A stretch of 64,000 nucleotides of DNA from Formicarius rufipectus (Eukaryota; Chordata; Aves; Passeriformes; Formicariidae): assembly GCA_013399695.1 (NCBI GenBank), contig VXAU01000691.1, positions 1,022,992-1,086,991 on the forward strand, read 5' to 3'. Positions 52,501-64,000 of the stretch are shown here, piece by piece (the first letter of the stretch is position 1; every line of letters begins with the position of its first letter). The notes under the pieces are model-generated. The model worked only from the letters and a program-made list of their open reading frames with translations. It was not told where the DNA came from and did not search any database. A program made the position numbers and the translations under genes.

Positions 52501-53055
52501 GTAGATCCACATTCCAGAAGTGAACACAGAGGAGTAATGGATAACTTACATTCAAGTCTGAGTACTGCTTTGAGCAATTTGTAGGGGTTTTTTTCCCCCT
52601 TATGGGGCCACAGACTCATTTACTCTATTACACAGACGTGCCTCAGAAGCACAGCCATGCTGAGAACCAGTAATTAGGAACAAGGAGCCCCCAAAAAATC
52701 ATCAGTGATTACACACGGGTGACACTTCTGCAAGCATTACACTGGGCACCAGGTTGAACAACAATCTGTATGCACACTTAATATGCAGACACCTTATAAA
52801 TAGCTAATAAATGATTAAATGAAATTGCTGTTTTCATAATGAATTAGTACAAGATCTGTTGTACAAAATGTTTGGAATATTTAAATGGTTTAACATACTC
52901 CAGTTATAAGTACTCTGCAGCTGGCTCTTACAACACAGATTCATCACTTAAGTATTTTTAAACTGTTTATATGTGTCATTACAATATGCCAGAACTTTTA
53001 TAATTTTTTTTAATCATTTGTAATTACTGGGGTCAAACCACAGACTGGTGATCTT

Positions 53056-53104
53056 AAAAAAAAAAAAAAAATTAAAAAAAAAAAAAAACCCAAAACAAAA
53101 AAAG
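53056..53104. repeat. Poly-A tract ending in AAAC words
   Basis: Two A runs separated by TT, then CCCAAAACAAAAAA. Confidence 0.9.
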
Positions 53105-53973
53105 TCCCCTCTTTGGGCAGAGCAGAAATGGGGGCTTGATTTGCATCACACTTGAACACAAACTGCAGCAGCTGCTTCATTTGATCTAGACAAAATTTCT
53201 TATCTCATTCTGGGAAGCAAAATGTCATTTTTTCTAAATCAGCTGGGATGCTGAGCCTGATTACATAACGTGCACTCCTCCCAAGTTTACAGCATGTTGT
53301 ATTTGCCCAAGAGAGACTTGGATCATGTACAAATTTTGTTGTGAATCTCCAATAATTCTCCCACAAACTTCCAGTGCCCATGGAGTCACAATGTGTTCAG
53401 GGCTACAGGCTGATACTACCAACACTTGAAGGGTAAAGGGGAAATTCTAACTGTTCCAAGATTATTCTTCCAAGCAAAGGGATTCTTCCATACACATGTG
53501 TGTCATTTTAGCCCCTGAACTTTTTCAAACCTCACACTAGGCATGACTCCTCTTATTCCATGAAGAAGACATTCTGGAAGATGGCAATTAAAATATAATT
53601 CCCATATTTCTGAGTTCTGTGGTGATCAATCTGCCAGAACATGCAGAGAACACAAGATACTGTGTACTCTGCAAGTGTCTGTCAGTTGCTGTCTGAACAA
53701 ACAGGTGAAGAAAAGTGAAACAACACTGCTGGTGTCAGGTGAGGCAGTATTTCAGGCATATTGATAATTGGCACACTAATCAGGACCGTAAAACCCTTAA
53801 ACAAGAGAAAAATAAAAGAGCAAACTGTCTCAACACAGCACTCAAAATCTTATCTCTACAGAAAAGCTCTGCAACAATGAGAAAAGCATCGCTGGCAGTG
53901 CGAGGCAGCCCCTGCATAAAGTGAAGCACAGAGTTGGTACAACTGCAGGCAGGGCAATTTCTAATGAAAGTCA

Positions 53974-54825
53974 TCATCGTGGCTGGACTCCATGAAGGAA
54001 GATTTGGGAGGGCTCTCCCCATGCTTGATGCAAGTGCTGATGGCTGATAAGGCTGATGTGAGACAGGCAAGTCTGGTTGCAAAAGGCACAGCAGAAAGTC
54101 TCCGTAGGAGGTACTGTCAGGGCACGGTTCTTTCTGCGGTGCCTTTTCTCCTCCAGATTGATTCTGTGAATGTTCTCAAAGGAGACATCAGCGTTATAGA
54201 TGGTGTGTCTCCGTCTCCCAACTGGAGGTCAGAGTGGACCATTGATGGTGGCCAATATGGCCAAGGCGGAGGTGTTGTTTCAGTGAGTCTTTGTATCTCC
54301 TCTTTGGGTCTCCTCCCTTGGTGAGCTCACCATAGAGCACAACCTTAGGGAGGGGTGATCCTCCATCCTGGAGACATGCCCTGCCCAGCACAGCTGCGTT
54401 CCCAGCAGCACAGCCTCGATACTGGTGACCTCTGCCTGTTCAAAGACAGACACATTAGTCACGTAATCAGAGCAGAGGATGTTCAGGATTGTACGGAGGC
54501 AGCGCTGCTGGAAGCGCTCGAGGAGTCGCAGGTGGTGACGGGAGATGACCCAAGATCCATATAGAAGAGTAGACAGGACAATGCCTCTGTAGACACTGAT
54601 CTTTGTACATTTCTTCAGGTGTTTATTGCGCCAGACTCTTTTATGGAGCTTTCCAAAGGCTCTGTATGCCTTTGCTAACCTGTTGTCCATCTCTTTGTCA
54701 ATCTTACCATCCGAGGAAATGATGCTTCCCAGATAAGTGAACTGCTGGACTGACTTAAGCTCTGATTCTCCTATGGTCATGTGGGACTGATTTAAGACTT
54801 TCTGAGGTGCAGGTTGGTAGAGAAC
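53974..54825 (-). mobile_element. RTE-like LINE reverse transcriptase 3' end, decayed
   Basis: Read on the minus strand. From about 54825 the translation gives VLYQPAP, then ITIGESEL-like and FTYLGSIISSDGKID, then AYRAFGKLHKRVW, VYRGIVLSTLLYGS, RLLERFQQRCLRTIL and LCWAGHVSRMEDH. This is the order found at the C-terminal end of RTE/BovB-type LINE polymerases. After a frameshift near 54300-54390 it continues with VLYGEL and RYKDSLKQHL. After another near 54210 it reads SFENIHRINLEEKRHRRKNR, then a C-x2-C...H-x3-H knuckle (CAFC to HQHLH), and stops at 53974. The tetranucleotide-rich TGATGATGA follows the stop. The catalytic YADD part is missing (5' truncation). At least two frameshifts make it a pseudogene. 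Clade assignment is from memory of family features. Confidence 0.8.
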
Positions 54826-56138
54826 CTAATGAAAGTAGGAGCAGAGTTAAAGGGCCTCTTCCCAGCTCTGTGGACAGCAACACGTGCACAGGACATACAG
54901 AGTCCTCTGTCAGGAGTCACCAAAGTGCGACAAACGGGCATTGTTTTACATAGATACAATTTCACATACAAATTATCATCACTCTGGTTTTTCAGCCATT
55001 ATTAGGGTAAGACAAGCTCACTTAGGGTTGATTTGAGTCTCTGGGAATTTTCTATCTATCTCCTCCTTTCTACAATTTCACCACATTTTGCCAGAAAATA
55101 ATCTAGCAGGGCTTTGCCTTCCTTTCTGCTGAAACCTGCATCTCATTTCCCTTCAGCAAATTTCCACACCAATCACAGGACACCAGTTATCTTACAGTGC
55201 ACTGGCTACTTCTGAAATAAAGCCATATAGACAAAAAAATAACATGAATATTCACGACCTGAATATTGACAGAACTCTGCAATTCTACTGTATTAAAACC
55301 AAGTTCCTTTTCTTGGATTATCATGCCCTGTCTTTACAGAAATGAGATGGAATGGGGTAGGTTTGGGTAACCTTTCCTGAAGATCTGTAACAGTAGGATT
55401 CACACCCTACAAAACACCAAAGGTCATATTTTATTTTATAATAACAAGCCTCGAGGTGTGTTGATGCCATTGGGTAGGATTTTATAGACTTTAAGCCTCT
55501 TAAGGAGAATTCTTACTGAGATAATTTCCCCCTTAGACTTTTATGCACAGCAAATACTGTGAGTGATGCACTTCTGTACTCCTCCCATAACTTTTCTCTT
55601 TAGTAAAAACCCAACAGTCTTCTGTGCCAGGATAACTACTGCTATCCTGTGCTTTGGTAAGAGTATCCCATTTACACCACACTTGTACCTTTGGTGCTGC
55701 CATAAGCAGACCATCAATCAAAACCAGACTGAACTACAACGTCAGCTTCCCCAAAAACTCAGTTTCAAAGAGCAGACCTAACTTGACAGCTTGCAAGCTT
55801 CCTTTGCTCAGCCATTCAGTTTGACACTATTCAACTCCTGCTTTTGCCTCTTAAGCACTTTGCATGAGAACCATCAATTTTATCTGAACATTTTAGCATT
55901 TTCCTTCAGCACTTGGGTGCTTCTCCAAGAGAATTTAATGTTTCTCCTTGATTTGTGTTCCCTGCTAGCTTGACAAAAAACAGCTCAGACATTTTGATAT
56001 TCTCAGTACTTCAGTGTCTTGCCTCAAAGCTTCTCTTTGCTGTGAAGCACCATTGCCACAGTTCTTGGAGCACATTCCCTTCATCCTGGCACTGTGCCCT
56101 GGCATTGCAGTGTGTTCATCTCCATCCTGTGGTGTTCC

Positions 56139-56217
56139 AACCATGGCCCTCCACAACCAGGACCCTCCACAACCATGGCCCTGCACAACCATGGCCCTGC
56201 ACAACCATGCCATCACA
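56139..56217. repeat. 16-bp minisatellite, about five copies
   Basis: The unit 'aaccatggccctgcac' or its close variants (ccctccac, aaccagga) repeats four times from 56139 to 56202, followed by a shorter degenerate copy. Each unit is compatible with continuous translation in some frames, which explains the repetitive open frames seen on both strands. Confidence 0.9.
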
Positions 56218-56341
56218 ACTATGACATTCTCCTCCAAGATTCTGCTCTAGTTCTTTCCCACACAGGTGATTCTTTCCAGGTCCATTGTAAGTAGACCACT
56301 CTCCTCCATCCCTCCAGCCCATCCAAAACAAAATGGGTGAA

Positions 56342-56358
56342 AATGAATGAATGAATGA
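56342..56358. repeat. (GAAT)n microsatellite
   Basis: About four tandem copies of the tetranucleotide 'aatg/gaat'. Confidence 0.85.
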
Positions 56359-56515
56359 CCCTCAGCTCCTCACAGAGCATATCCACGGCTAATGTTTCTT
56401 AGTGATCAGCGTTGGTACTTTCTTTTAGAAAGAAATAGTCATAGAATTCCAAATTTTCACGGACTACCTCTTCCACGTTTAGGATCAAATTGTTAGGAAA
56501 CTGATTGTTTCATGG

Positions 56516-56582
56516 AAAAAAAACAACCAACCAACCAACCAACCAAAAAAAAAACCAAAACAAAAACAACCAACAAACAAAA
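56516..56582. repeat. A/C-rich (AACC/AAAC) tract
   Basis: About 67 bp, with five successive AACC words and then AAAAAC words. Confidence 0.9.
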
Positions 56583-58698
56583 CTAATACAGATTCATTTC
56601 CCAACGTTTTTCCCAAAGCTGGCCACTTCACTGAGCAATACATGCAAAAAACTAGTGCATTTGACATTCTCAAAGCAAAGTAAGCATCTCTTAAACTCTG
56701 GAAATATTTTGTTTCATTAAATACACCAAGCTGAATTTTTATATATCTCTGAAAAACAGAGATACTGTAACTTTGAGTGGCATATGTTAGATACAATCCA
56801 TGTTTTTTATAAGTCAGCACAGCTCAGCAGACATCAATCAAGATGTGCAGATTTAAATAGCTGTAAGAAAGCTTTATACATATATGAATGTTTACATGAG
56901 ATACTGTAAATATATTCAGCTCTCTTAACACTGTATTTATTTTTGTAGGAAAAAAACAAATCCACAATTACAAATTCCTTCCTATAAAAAAATTCTTCAG
57001 AAAAAAACAGTGGCAGGTTTGGCTTTGCGTTTTTATCCCCTCATCTCAGTGATCTGTTTGATAGAGTTCCACCAGTAACATGCTGGTCAGTAGGATGAAA
57101 GAATCACATCAAGACCCTCCCCCACAAGCCATCCAACTTTTAAACCCCACTCTTCAGTAAGTGCTGTGCAAGAGAAGGAAAAAAAATGCAACAAGCAATG
57201 TCCAACATTCTTATTGCAGTCCTCATCATGTCCTGAAAGCAGCAGGGCTTTGAGATAATGGCAACATGCAGCTATTTACAACTTGTTACCCTTAATGCTG
57301 GGCTTAGAGAGCCAAACTGTCTGTGCACTTGTTGGCATTTTTCCTAAAATCTTGGAAGCCTTTGTGAAGGAAAGAGTCATAGGACTGCAAATCATCTTTT
57401 GGCACGTACTGTTTTCATAGCAAGAAATGTTCCTTTTAGGGGCCGTATCTGTGGAAAAGTAGGAGTCAGCGGGAGACAAACAGGCACAGAAAGGTGGCCC
57501 TGGATAATGGATACATAAAAATTGGCAAAATGCTTTCCAGTCACCTAGAGAAATGGCAGTCCAAATGTGAACCATAAAGAACATAAGATCTAACACATTG
57601 CACCACTGATATTTAAGACGTACCCAAACACAACGCCAGCATGAAACACGTCACCAGGCTTTTTCATTCATCTTCCACCAACAGGCTGCATCACAAAAAT
57701 GATCCTACATGAATGAGTACATTCCTTCCCATTTGGTGACATTTCAGTCTTAAGCCAGAGCAGAGCTGACATCCTTACTCTTGTCTTGAGTTACTTTCAT
57801 TGTCAGCCACACTGTTACAAATGCCACGGCTGAGTCTGCTTGAGAGGATTCTGCTCGTGGGTGTTTTGGGGCAGAGATGAATTTTCACTGGGCCTGCTTC
57901 GTGAAGAAACTGGTTCCAAGACTGTAAGCCCAGTGCTTAGCTCAGACCAAAGACAGAAGTTATGACTTTTATGGCCAAAGCATGTCTATGCACAGACATA
58001 GAAACACAAACACCCTTTTAATGGAAAAATAGAAAAGAATTAAGTGCACATGCACACCTTAAGGAAAAAAAAAAAGTCACTATGGGGCAAGGAATCTTTA
58101 TAGAATACCAAGAAAAGTCAGCAGAAGTATCAATCCTCTTGGTGTTACAGTGATTTTATTCTGGAGTGCTGAATATTTCCAGTATGACAATAAGATCAGA
58201 CTTATGTACTGGACTGGGAACATGATGCAGTGAATGGCAGTGTCAGCTGAAATGCACTGGTCCTGATGATGTTTCCTGATGAGGAGGCACAGTGAGTACA
58301 GCAGTTTGTCCTGCATATTATTTGCAAAGGGGGTGACCGTTTGGAAGGCTGAGTGACTGTGGCACTGCTGTTGTGGTGTCCAACACATGTGGTGGGGACA
58401 CAGTTCACGTTTTTCTGTTTTCTAAGTTTTCAGTTTGTGCTTCACTCAAGAATTACCCCACCAAAACAAAACTAATGTCAAATTTCACCCCATCTACAAA
58501 CAAATGTCTTCTCCACGGCAGCCCTGGAGTGTTCGGAAAAAGGAAGAGACATTGACTACAGAAATTAGTTCAGTGGAATCCTAGGTGACCAACCAAAATG
58601 TTTGAAGGAACAATTTTTTGATGAAGTCGTTCAGAAATATTTACCCACGTTTTATCTTTTTGCAGTATATTCAAATCTCTTCCCTTCACCGTAATACT

Positions 58699-58776
58699 NN
58701 NNNNNNNNNNNNNNNNNNNNNNNNNNNNNNNNNNNNNNNNNNNNNNNNNNNNNNNNNNNNNNNNNNNNNNNNNNNN
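58699..58776. other. Assembly gap (78 N)
   Basis: 78 unknown bases in AT-rich non-coding DNA, with no recognisable repeat at either edge. Confidence 0.95.
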
Positions 58777-61700
58777 AAATATTAACCAAACTATTTAATC
58801 ATAAATTATGAGTTTTTCCTACCATGCTGCTGGGTCACTCAAGCTTGAGTGAGTAATCAAGGGTGCCTCGTGGAAAGGCAAACCTTTGAGCAGTCCTGTG
58901 CTGTCACTTTTTAGGTTCACCAGAACAGTAACTCATCAGAGGACTGAGCTGTTTTGGTTTGGTTTGTTTTTAATTTATTTATTTAATCTACAAACCTTTC
59001 ATTAATACATTTTTATTTAATTTAGAAAAGCAGATTCCTGACACAAGGCCCTCCAGGTTGATTATTTATGCAGCAAGAATTTCTCTTCCCCTCTAATGCT
59101 TTTTTTTTTTTTTTTTTAATCTAGGAATGAAGGGAATATTTATCTCAGGATTCTTCCTTTCAAATTCAGACCAATGTTGCCTTACCTATAAAATTCTCCA
59201 AAGAAAACAGTGAAAATGGTTCTCATCTTGCCAACAGACTTACTTGCAATTGTACTTGGCATTTCCTTGCAGAATGCAGCAGTACAGACCATTTAAAGAC
59301 AAACAGCTTTTGGGTTTGTAAATCATCTTCAGGGTTTCTGTTTCACAAGAAGTGTACAGATAACTCACATTCATCTTCTCTTTAATGATTACTCCCAGTA
59401 GAATGTTTACAGCTTTTTTAACCTGTAAATCTGATGAATCTCTCAAGAGATTCATTAAAAACTTGAACAGGATTTTCTTCTCCTACAACAAACAATACTC
59501 TGGTAACACTTTCTAATAATGAACACATGCCAAGGGAAATTGAAAATCTGTGATTTCCCTGTGGTTATACAGCCCATATATACATCTAGGATGGTAACTG
59601 TGCATTTAAATTGCACTCTCTTGCCCAGATATGATTGCAATGATGTATCTTTGGAGATTTTTTTAGGGTAATAGAGATAAGGGAAGGAGCAGAACAACTG
59701 TCTGTGTTCGGAGTTTCTGGGTACAGTCGTATTTGCATGACTTTTATTTTAGTTGCACCAACACAAAATCAAACAGAATCTGTTCATATATATGTGCCTC
59801 CTCCAGAACATTTAATGTGAAGTTTCTACAATGAACAGTTGCAATTCTTAATTAAATCAGTGTGGATTAGCACTAGAACAGTGTAAGTAGCTCACTTTAT
59901 ACCCAAAGCTGACCACATACAGTTCTGTGTCCTATTCCTGACCATCAGTCAAGAAGTAGCTGTTGCTGAATTACAACAAGTTCACTCTGGTTCGTCAGGG
60001 CATTTCTGCTATAAAGATTTATCTCATAAAAGAGCCCACCCCTAAACGCAAGATGGCAAAAAGTAATTGGTAAATGTTCCCAGTCGACAGCAAAAATAGA
60101 AACTGAAATGATAAAGAGTAACTGAAAACCAGTTCATCCCCTCCTCTAGACAGGGAAAAAAATGGAAAAAATTATTTTCTGCTGGAGATGACTAATCATA
60201 TTGGCATTTTTTTTTTATATTCAGCACCATCAGGGTTGATCATCTCAAAGCAAGTCTAAGCCCCGTGCTAAAATATGTGCTAATGAGCAAAGAGTGCATA
60301 TTGCAGATCTCTTTCTATGGCCCACACTTTTCCTACAGATTATTCTGCATATTTAGGAAATTCTATAACATATTGTAGATCAACGGTTCATTATTAAATT
60401 ACCTAGTGATGGAAAAACAGTCCCTATGTAAGGTGCCTCCTGGAACTCAGGGAAACTTTGATTTAGCTCCTTGGCCTACCAAAGATTTCCCTGTACACCA
60501 TCTGCTCTTTTCATTTATTTAAAATCCACATCTGCAGGGTTCTGAAAATATCAGGTTGAGAGTGTCTAATGGCACAAATGCAATACAGCCTTTACCATGC
60601 ACTCATTAAGATAAACAAATAATTGGGATAAGAACCTTTCCTCGGTGCAGTCCGAGGAAAACAGTCCACAATTGTGGAACTACTAAGTTTAATGACCAAC
60701 AAACTTCATGAAGGGGATATTTATTGAAAAATTTAGTAACATCTAAGTATTCTTTAAAGAAAACAGTGTTCTTTGTCAGACAGCAGAAACAAAATGGAAC
60801 AGCAAGAGACAAGGATGGCAAACACTGCCTGAGTACCTTCAATATTCTGCTGAGCCTTCAGTTCAAATTGGCCCAAATAAACCAACACAAACCCACAGAA
60901 GCAATTTTTAAGCGAAATTTCACTTAAACTTGGCATATGCAGTGTTATGATCCTGTAAGACATTTTTAAAAATACCAATGACATGTTCCACAGACAGCAT
61001 GGAAAGTGAGTGAAAGAACCTGAAATGCAGAAACACTCCAGCCCAGCTTTAAGAACAACAATCATGAAGTCCTGGTTCAGATTCAGGAACCTTCTTCACT
61101 GCTTTCCAGTGCACAATTTTTGTTTGACTGCCTGCTTTGACAAAAAATTCCAGGATGAAAGAAGGAGTAAATTAGAGCTTCTGTAAACAGTAAAGATTCT
61201 TTCTTGAGATTTTTTTAAAAGAACCCTGGTTCTTAAAACCAGTGGTCTTCTCTGTCCATAAAAATATTTTATATTCTCAACCTGGTTTTATTCTCTTGTC
61301 CTCATCGTCATCCATTAAGTCTCTCTCTAGAAACTGCATTTCTTGCATCTTTTGTAGGGAATGTGTCAATCAACCTCCAGACACAGAAAAGCACTAAACC
61401 ATCAACATGAAGCATCAGCAAAAGTCTCTTCACAAATACCAACAAAATTACACTCCAACAAAAGTGTCCACCCAAGAAAACCCTTCAGGAAAAAACTGAA
61501 TTAACCAGTTTATCTTCCAGCTCTGATTGTCAACTTAGGCTTTGCAGGACTAGGGGAAAAGAATCAGTCCTCAGGTTTTCTTGCCCTCAGCTCTGTTAAT
61601 AAAGTTGAGACTTCTGCTTTCCAGTTGGCTTTTACAGAAGAACAAAAACATCCAGCAGGATTTTCTCAGAAAGAGGGAGGAGAGTGGAAAGAGTTTCACA

Positions 61701-64000
61701 GATCAAAAGCTGTACCTCAACCTGTATTCAGAACAGCCACAAAGACAGGACTGTTGAAGTGGCAGCCTGTCCACATAACCCCCCTTGAAGGAGGTCTCCA
61801 AAATGACACCAAATAGCACACACTGAGACAGGAATCCCAACCAATGCTGAGCTCCACAGCCAGGTACAAAAATAAAAGCTCTCTTCTGTTCACCAGTAGG
61901 GTCCTCTCCCTGTCCTGCTCCTCTCTTCTTCGTTATCTGAACAACCAGAACAGCAAGGACATACCAACCTCCTGAACTGGGGGCAAAAAATTACAGTTCA
62001 CACAAAGCAAAAAGGTGTGACCCATAGAGAGGAGTCAAAGTCCTTTTGAAGCACCACAGAGAGACTGGAAGACACCTCTAGAGAGCCTGTCTAGCCAAAC
62101 CTGCTTAAAGCTTTAAAGTTCCACCGGGTTGCTTAGGGCCTTAGGTCAAGCTTTGAAAATTTCCAAGGATTCTTCTGAATATTAAGTGAACGTTTTTGTA
62201 GTGTGTAAAAAAGGAGAAATCGCTTCAAGTATTTCTCTTGGTTTACTACCAAGATTATCTTATGTGCTCACAGCACTTCTCATCACTTGGAAACTCAGAT
62301 AAGAACAGAGTTCACATTCAGGAAATGAAAAATGGCAGAGGATCTCATGCAAATTAGCACTCAGAATGCAGCCCAAAAATCACACTGATGTCAAGGGCAT
62401 CAGGCAACTCTCCACTTTGACAGAAATATGTAACTCCAACTAGGGCTCCCATTTATGGGATCCTTCATAAAACTGAGTAGGATCTCCAAAATCTGAGAAA
62501 GAAAACAGCTGTTACCAGCCCACAAAGGATCTGATGTGTTTCTCCCTCCAAAACAGTTAGGGTTGAGGTTGTAAGAACTACACCTGTCAAAGAGTGTGCA
62601 TTAAAAGAAAAGGAAAGGAGGAAAATCTGCCACAAATGTGGTTCACAAAGTGATGGATGGTGTCCTAAAATCTGGTCTTATGGATCACAAAATAGTCCGT
62701 TAGAAATGCTAATTCCCTTGGCCATCAGGCTGAGGAACATCTCAGCATATCTAATTTTTGTGAAGCTCAACAACAGTTATTTTACTACCATAGTAACCCA
62801 CTGAAGCTGCTTCCAAGAGTATTTTCAAATTTCATCATCTCAGCTTCACTTTTTTTTTCCCTAGAGGCTTCCCACACTTTTATCTGTCTTCCCCAACAGA
62901 CATATCTATAATGCCACAGTGTTACATATTGGCCATACATACATGTCACCACACATGCAGCAGGTAAAGAGCTGTCCTGCCCAAGCTACCACTTCAATAA
63001 CTGGAGCATCCCAAATTTTTTCAGAAAGTGCTTTCTGTTGGTTGTTTAAATATCTCCACCGACCACTGTCTCCCAGTCCAGCAGATGAGCAAAGTGGTGA
63101 CTTTTGCCTCAGCCATGACTAAAGCAAGAGACAGAGCCAGTGCTGGGAAGGGAGTGCATTGCCAGAATGCAGTTAATGCTGCAGTAGGCACACTGTGCCA
63201 CCTGCCAGGTTCCTCTAAATCACTTACCCTAAACCTTTTTTCAATGATTTCTTTCAAGCTTTTTTAGTGTTTATAATACAATAGAGCCTAAAAGAACTGC
63301 ACCTGCCAAAATGAATTACAGGTAAAGAACTGAGACTGCACACATTTTTTTGCAGACTGATGTTGCATGATCTTGGATTCAGACACTATTTTTTAAATAC
63401 TCTTTTTTTTTTTTTTTTGATAAGTGCAGTACAATAAAATTACAAACGCTGACAATTAAGTGGACTCATAACAAATGGCATTTACATGAAGCCAGATTAG
63501 ATTTTCATTGAATTCAACAGGAAAATATTCTGGGGTTTTCATGCTTTCATGCATTGGTGTTAAGCAATAATCAAAACTTGAAACGTGCTTTAATTTATCA
63601 AGATAAAAAATATCCAAAGGAAGAAGCTGCAGGAGAGTTGAACCAGTGCATGAAGCTAAGTAGTCCCAAATAGCAATAATATCTCATTAATTAAGATATT
63701 TTTTTCTAAGTTAAAAGCACCTTACATAGTGATTCCAAAGAGCACTACTCAAATACAGAACAGGAGACAAATCCATCCATGTTAGGAACTGAATGCGAGC
63801 AGTGCAAAGCAATACAATCACAAAAAAGGCTGTCCTAGCACAACAAATTTATTTGTTTTTCAACTTAAGGAACAGTGCAATGGATTTCAGGTTAATTTAC
63901 CGTTCTAGAAGTAATCTATGATTGGCTGCTGCTATAGCCAGACTTTAACAAGAAATGGTACTGATTGCAAAAACACTTCAAAAGAACCCTGAAAGCAGAC

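Larger units (their letters stand above)
38263..53959. other. Non-coding DNA with CR1 relics and an N gap
   Basis: No protein-coding gene was recognised. The only protein-like signals are CR1 ORF2 remnants at 44.4-44.8 kb. Notable contents listed separately are a homeodomain-type palindrome (40745-40784), a T/G-rich tract (43086-43275), an N gap (44138-44183) and an old CR1 fragment near 52.4 kb. The rest, including 45251-52334, is AT-rich sequence without a feature I can support. Confidence 0.7.
54826..64000. other. Non-coding DNA at the right end of the window
   Basis: AT-rich DNA without a recognised gene. Named contents are a 16-bp minisatellite (56139-56217), a GAAT microsatellite, an A/C-rich tract (56516-56582) and an N gap (58699-58776). 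The open frames here are short and uninformative. Confidence 0.7.

Noticed and set aside
61860..61990. Possible LTR fragment (AATAAAAGCTCTCTTCTG context)
   Set aside because: A polyadenylation-like word alone, with no paired repeat, terminal TG/CA or flanking retroviral sequence.
1..64000. CRISPR array, tRNA, rRNA or bacterial-type operon
   Set aside because: No regularly spaced repeats, no cloverleaf or rRNA sequence was recognised, and the gene structure is vertebrate.

Overview
The window is vertebrate nuclear DNA, most likely from a bird. The evidence is a protocadherin gene split by very long AT-rich introns, several CR1-type LINE 3' ends, the lack of recognisable Alu or L1, and the lack of operon-like coding density. 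One gene is certain: PCDH11X (delta-1 protocadherin 11), read on the minus strand. Two coding exons are visible. The first (26001 to 25462) holds the start codon, signal peptide, EC1 and the start of EC2 (residues 1-180). The second (3551 to 1065) holds the rest of EC2, EC3-EC7, the transmembrane helix and the proximal cytoplasmic tail (residues 181-1009). Both splice junctions are phase 0, so the exons join cleanly in frame across a 21.9-kb intron. The remaining tail exons lie beyond the left edge of the window, and the promoter and upstream 5' UTR exons were not found.

Layout from left to right: 1-1064 is the start of the intron after the large coding exon. 1065-3551 is that exon. 3552-25461 is the intron inside the ectodomain, which carries CR1 relics (4.7, 14.4 and 22.8 kb), short tandem duplications, A/C-rich tracts and an unassigned GC-rich block (10.8-11.2 kb). 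25462-26045 is the first coding exon with 44 nt of 5' UTR behind a good acceptor. 26046-64000, upstream of the start codon, contains no gene I can support. It is 5' UTR intron and/or intergenic DNA with CR1 relics (38.1, 44.4-45.2 and 52.3 kb), one decayed RTE-like LINE reverse-transcriptase 3' end (54.0-54.8 kb), minisatellites, A/C-rich tracts and two N gaps.

I found no undescribed gene system. The items most worth a second look are the intron that interrupts EC2, the in-frame read-through stop just past the donor of the large exon, the non-CR1 LINE relic (unusual in birds and possibly informative about lineage), the GC-rich block at 10.8-11.2 kb, and two compact palindromes that look like ETS-type and homeodomain-type sites. 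All family assignments come from reading motifs and recalled family features; no alignment or database search was run.
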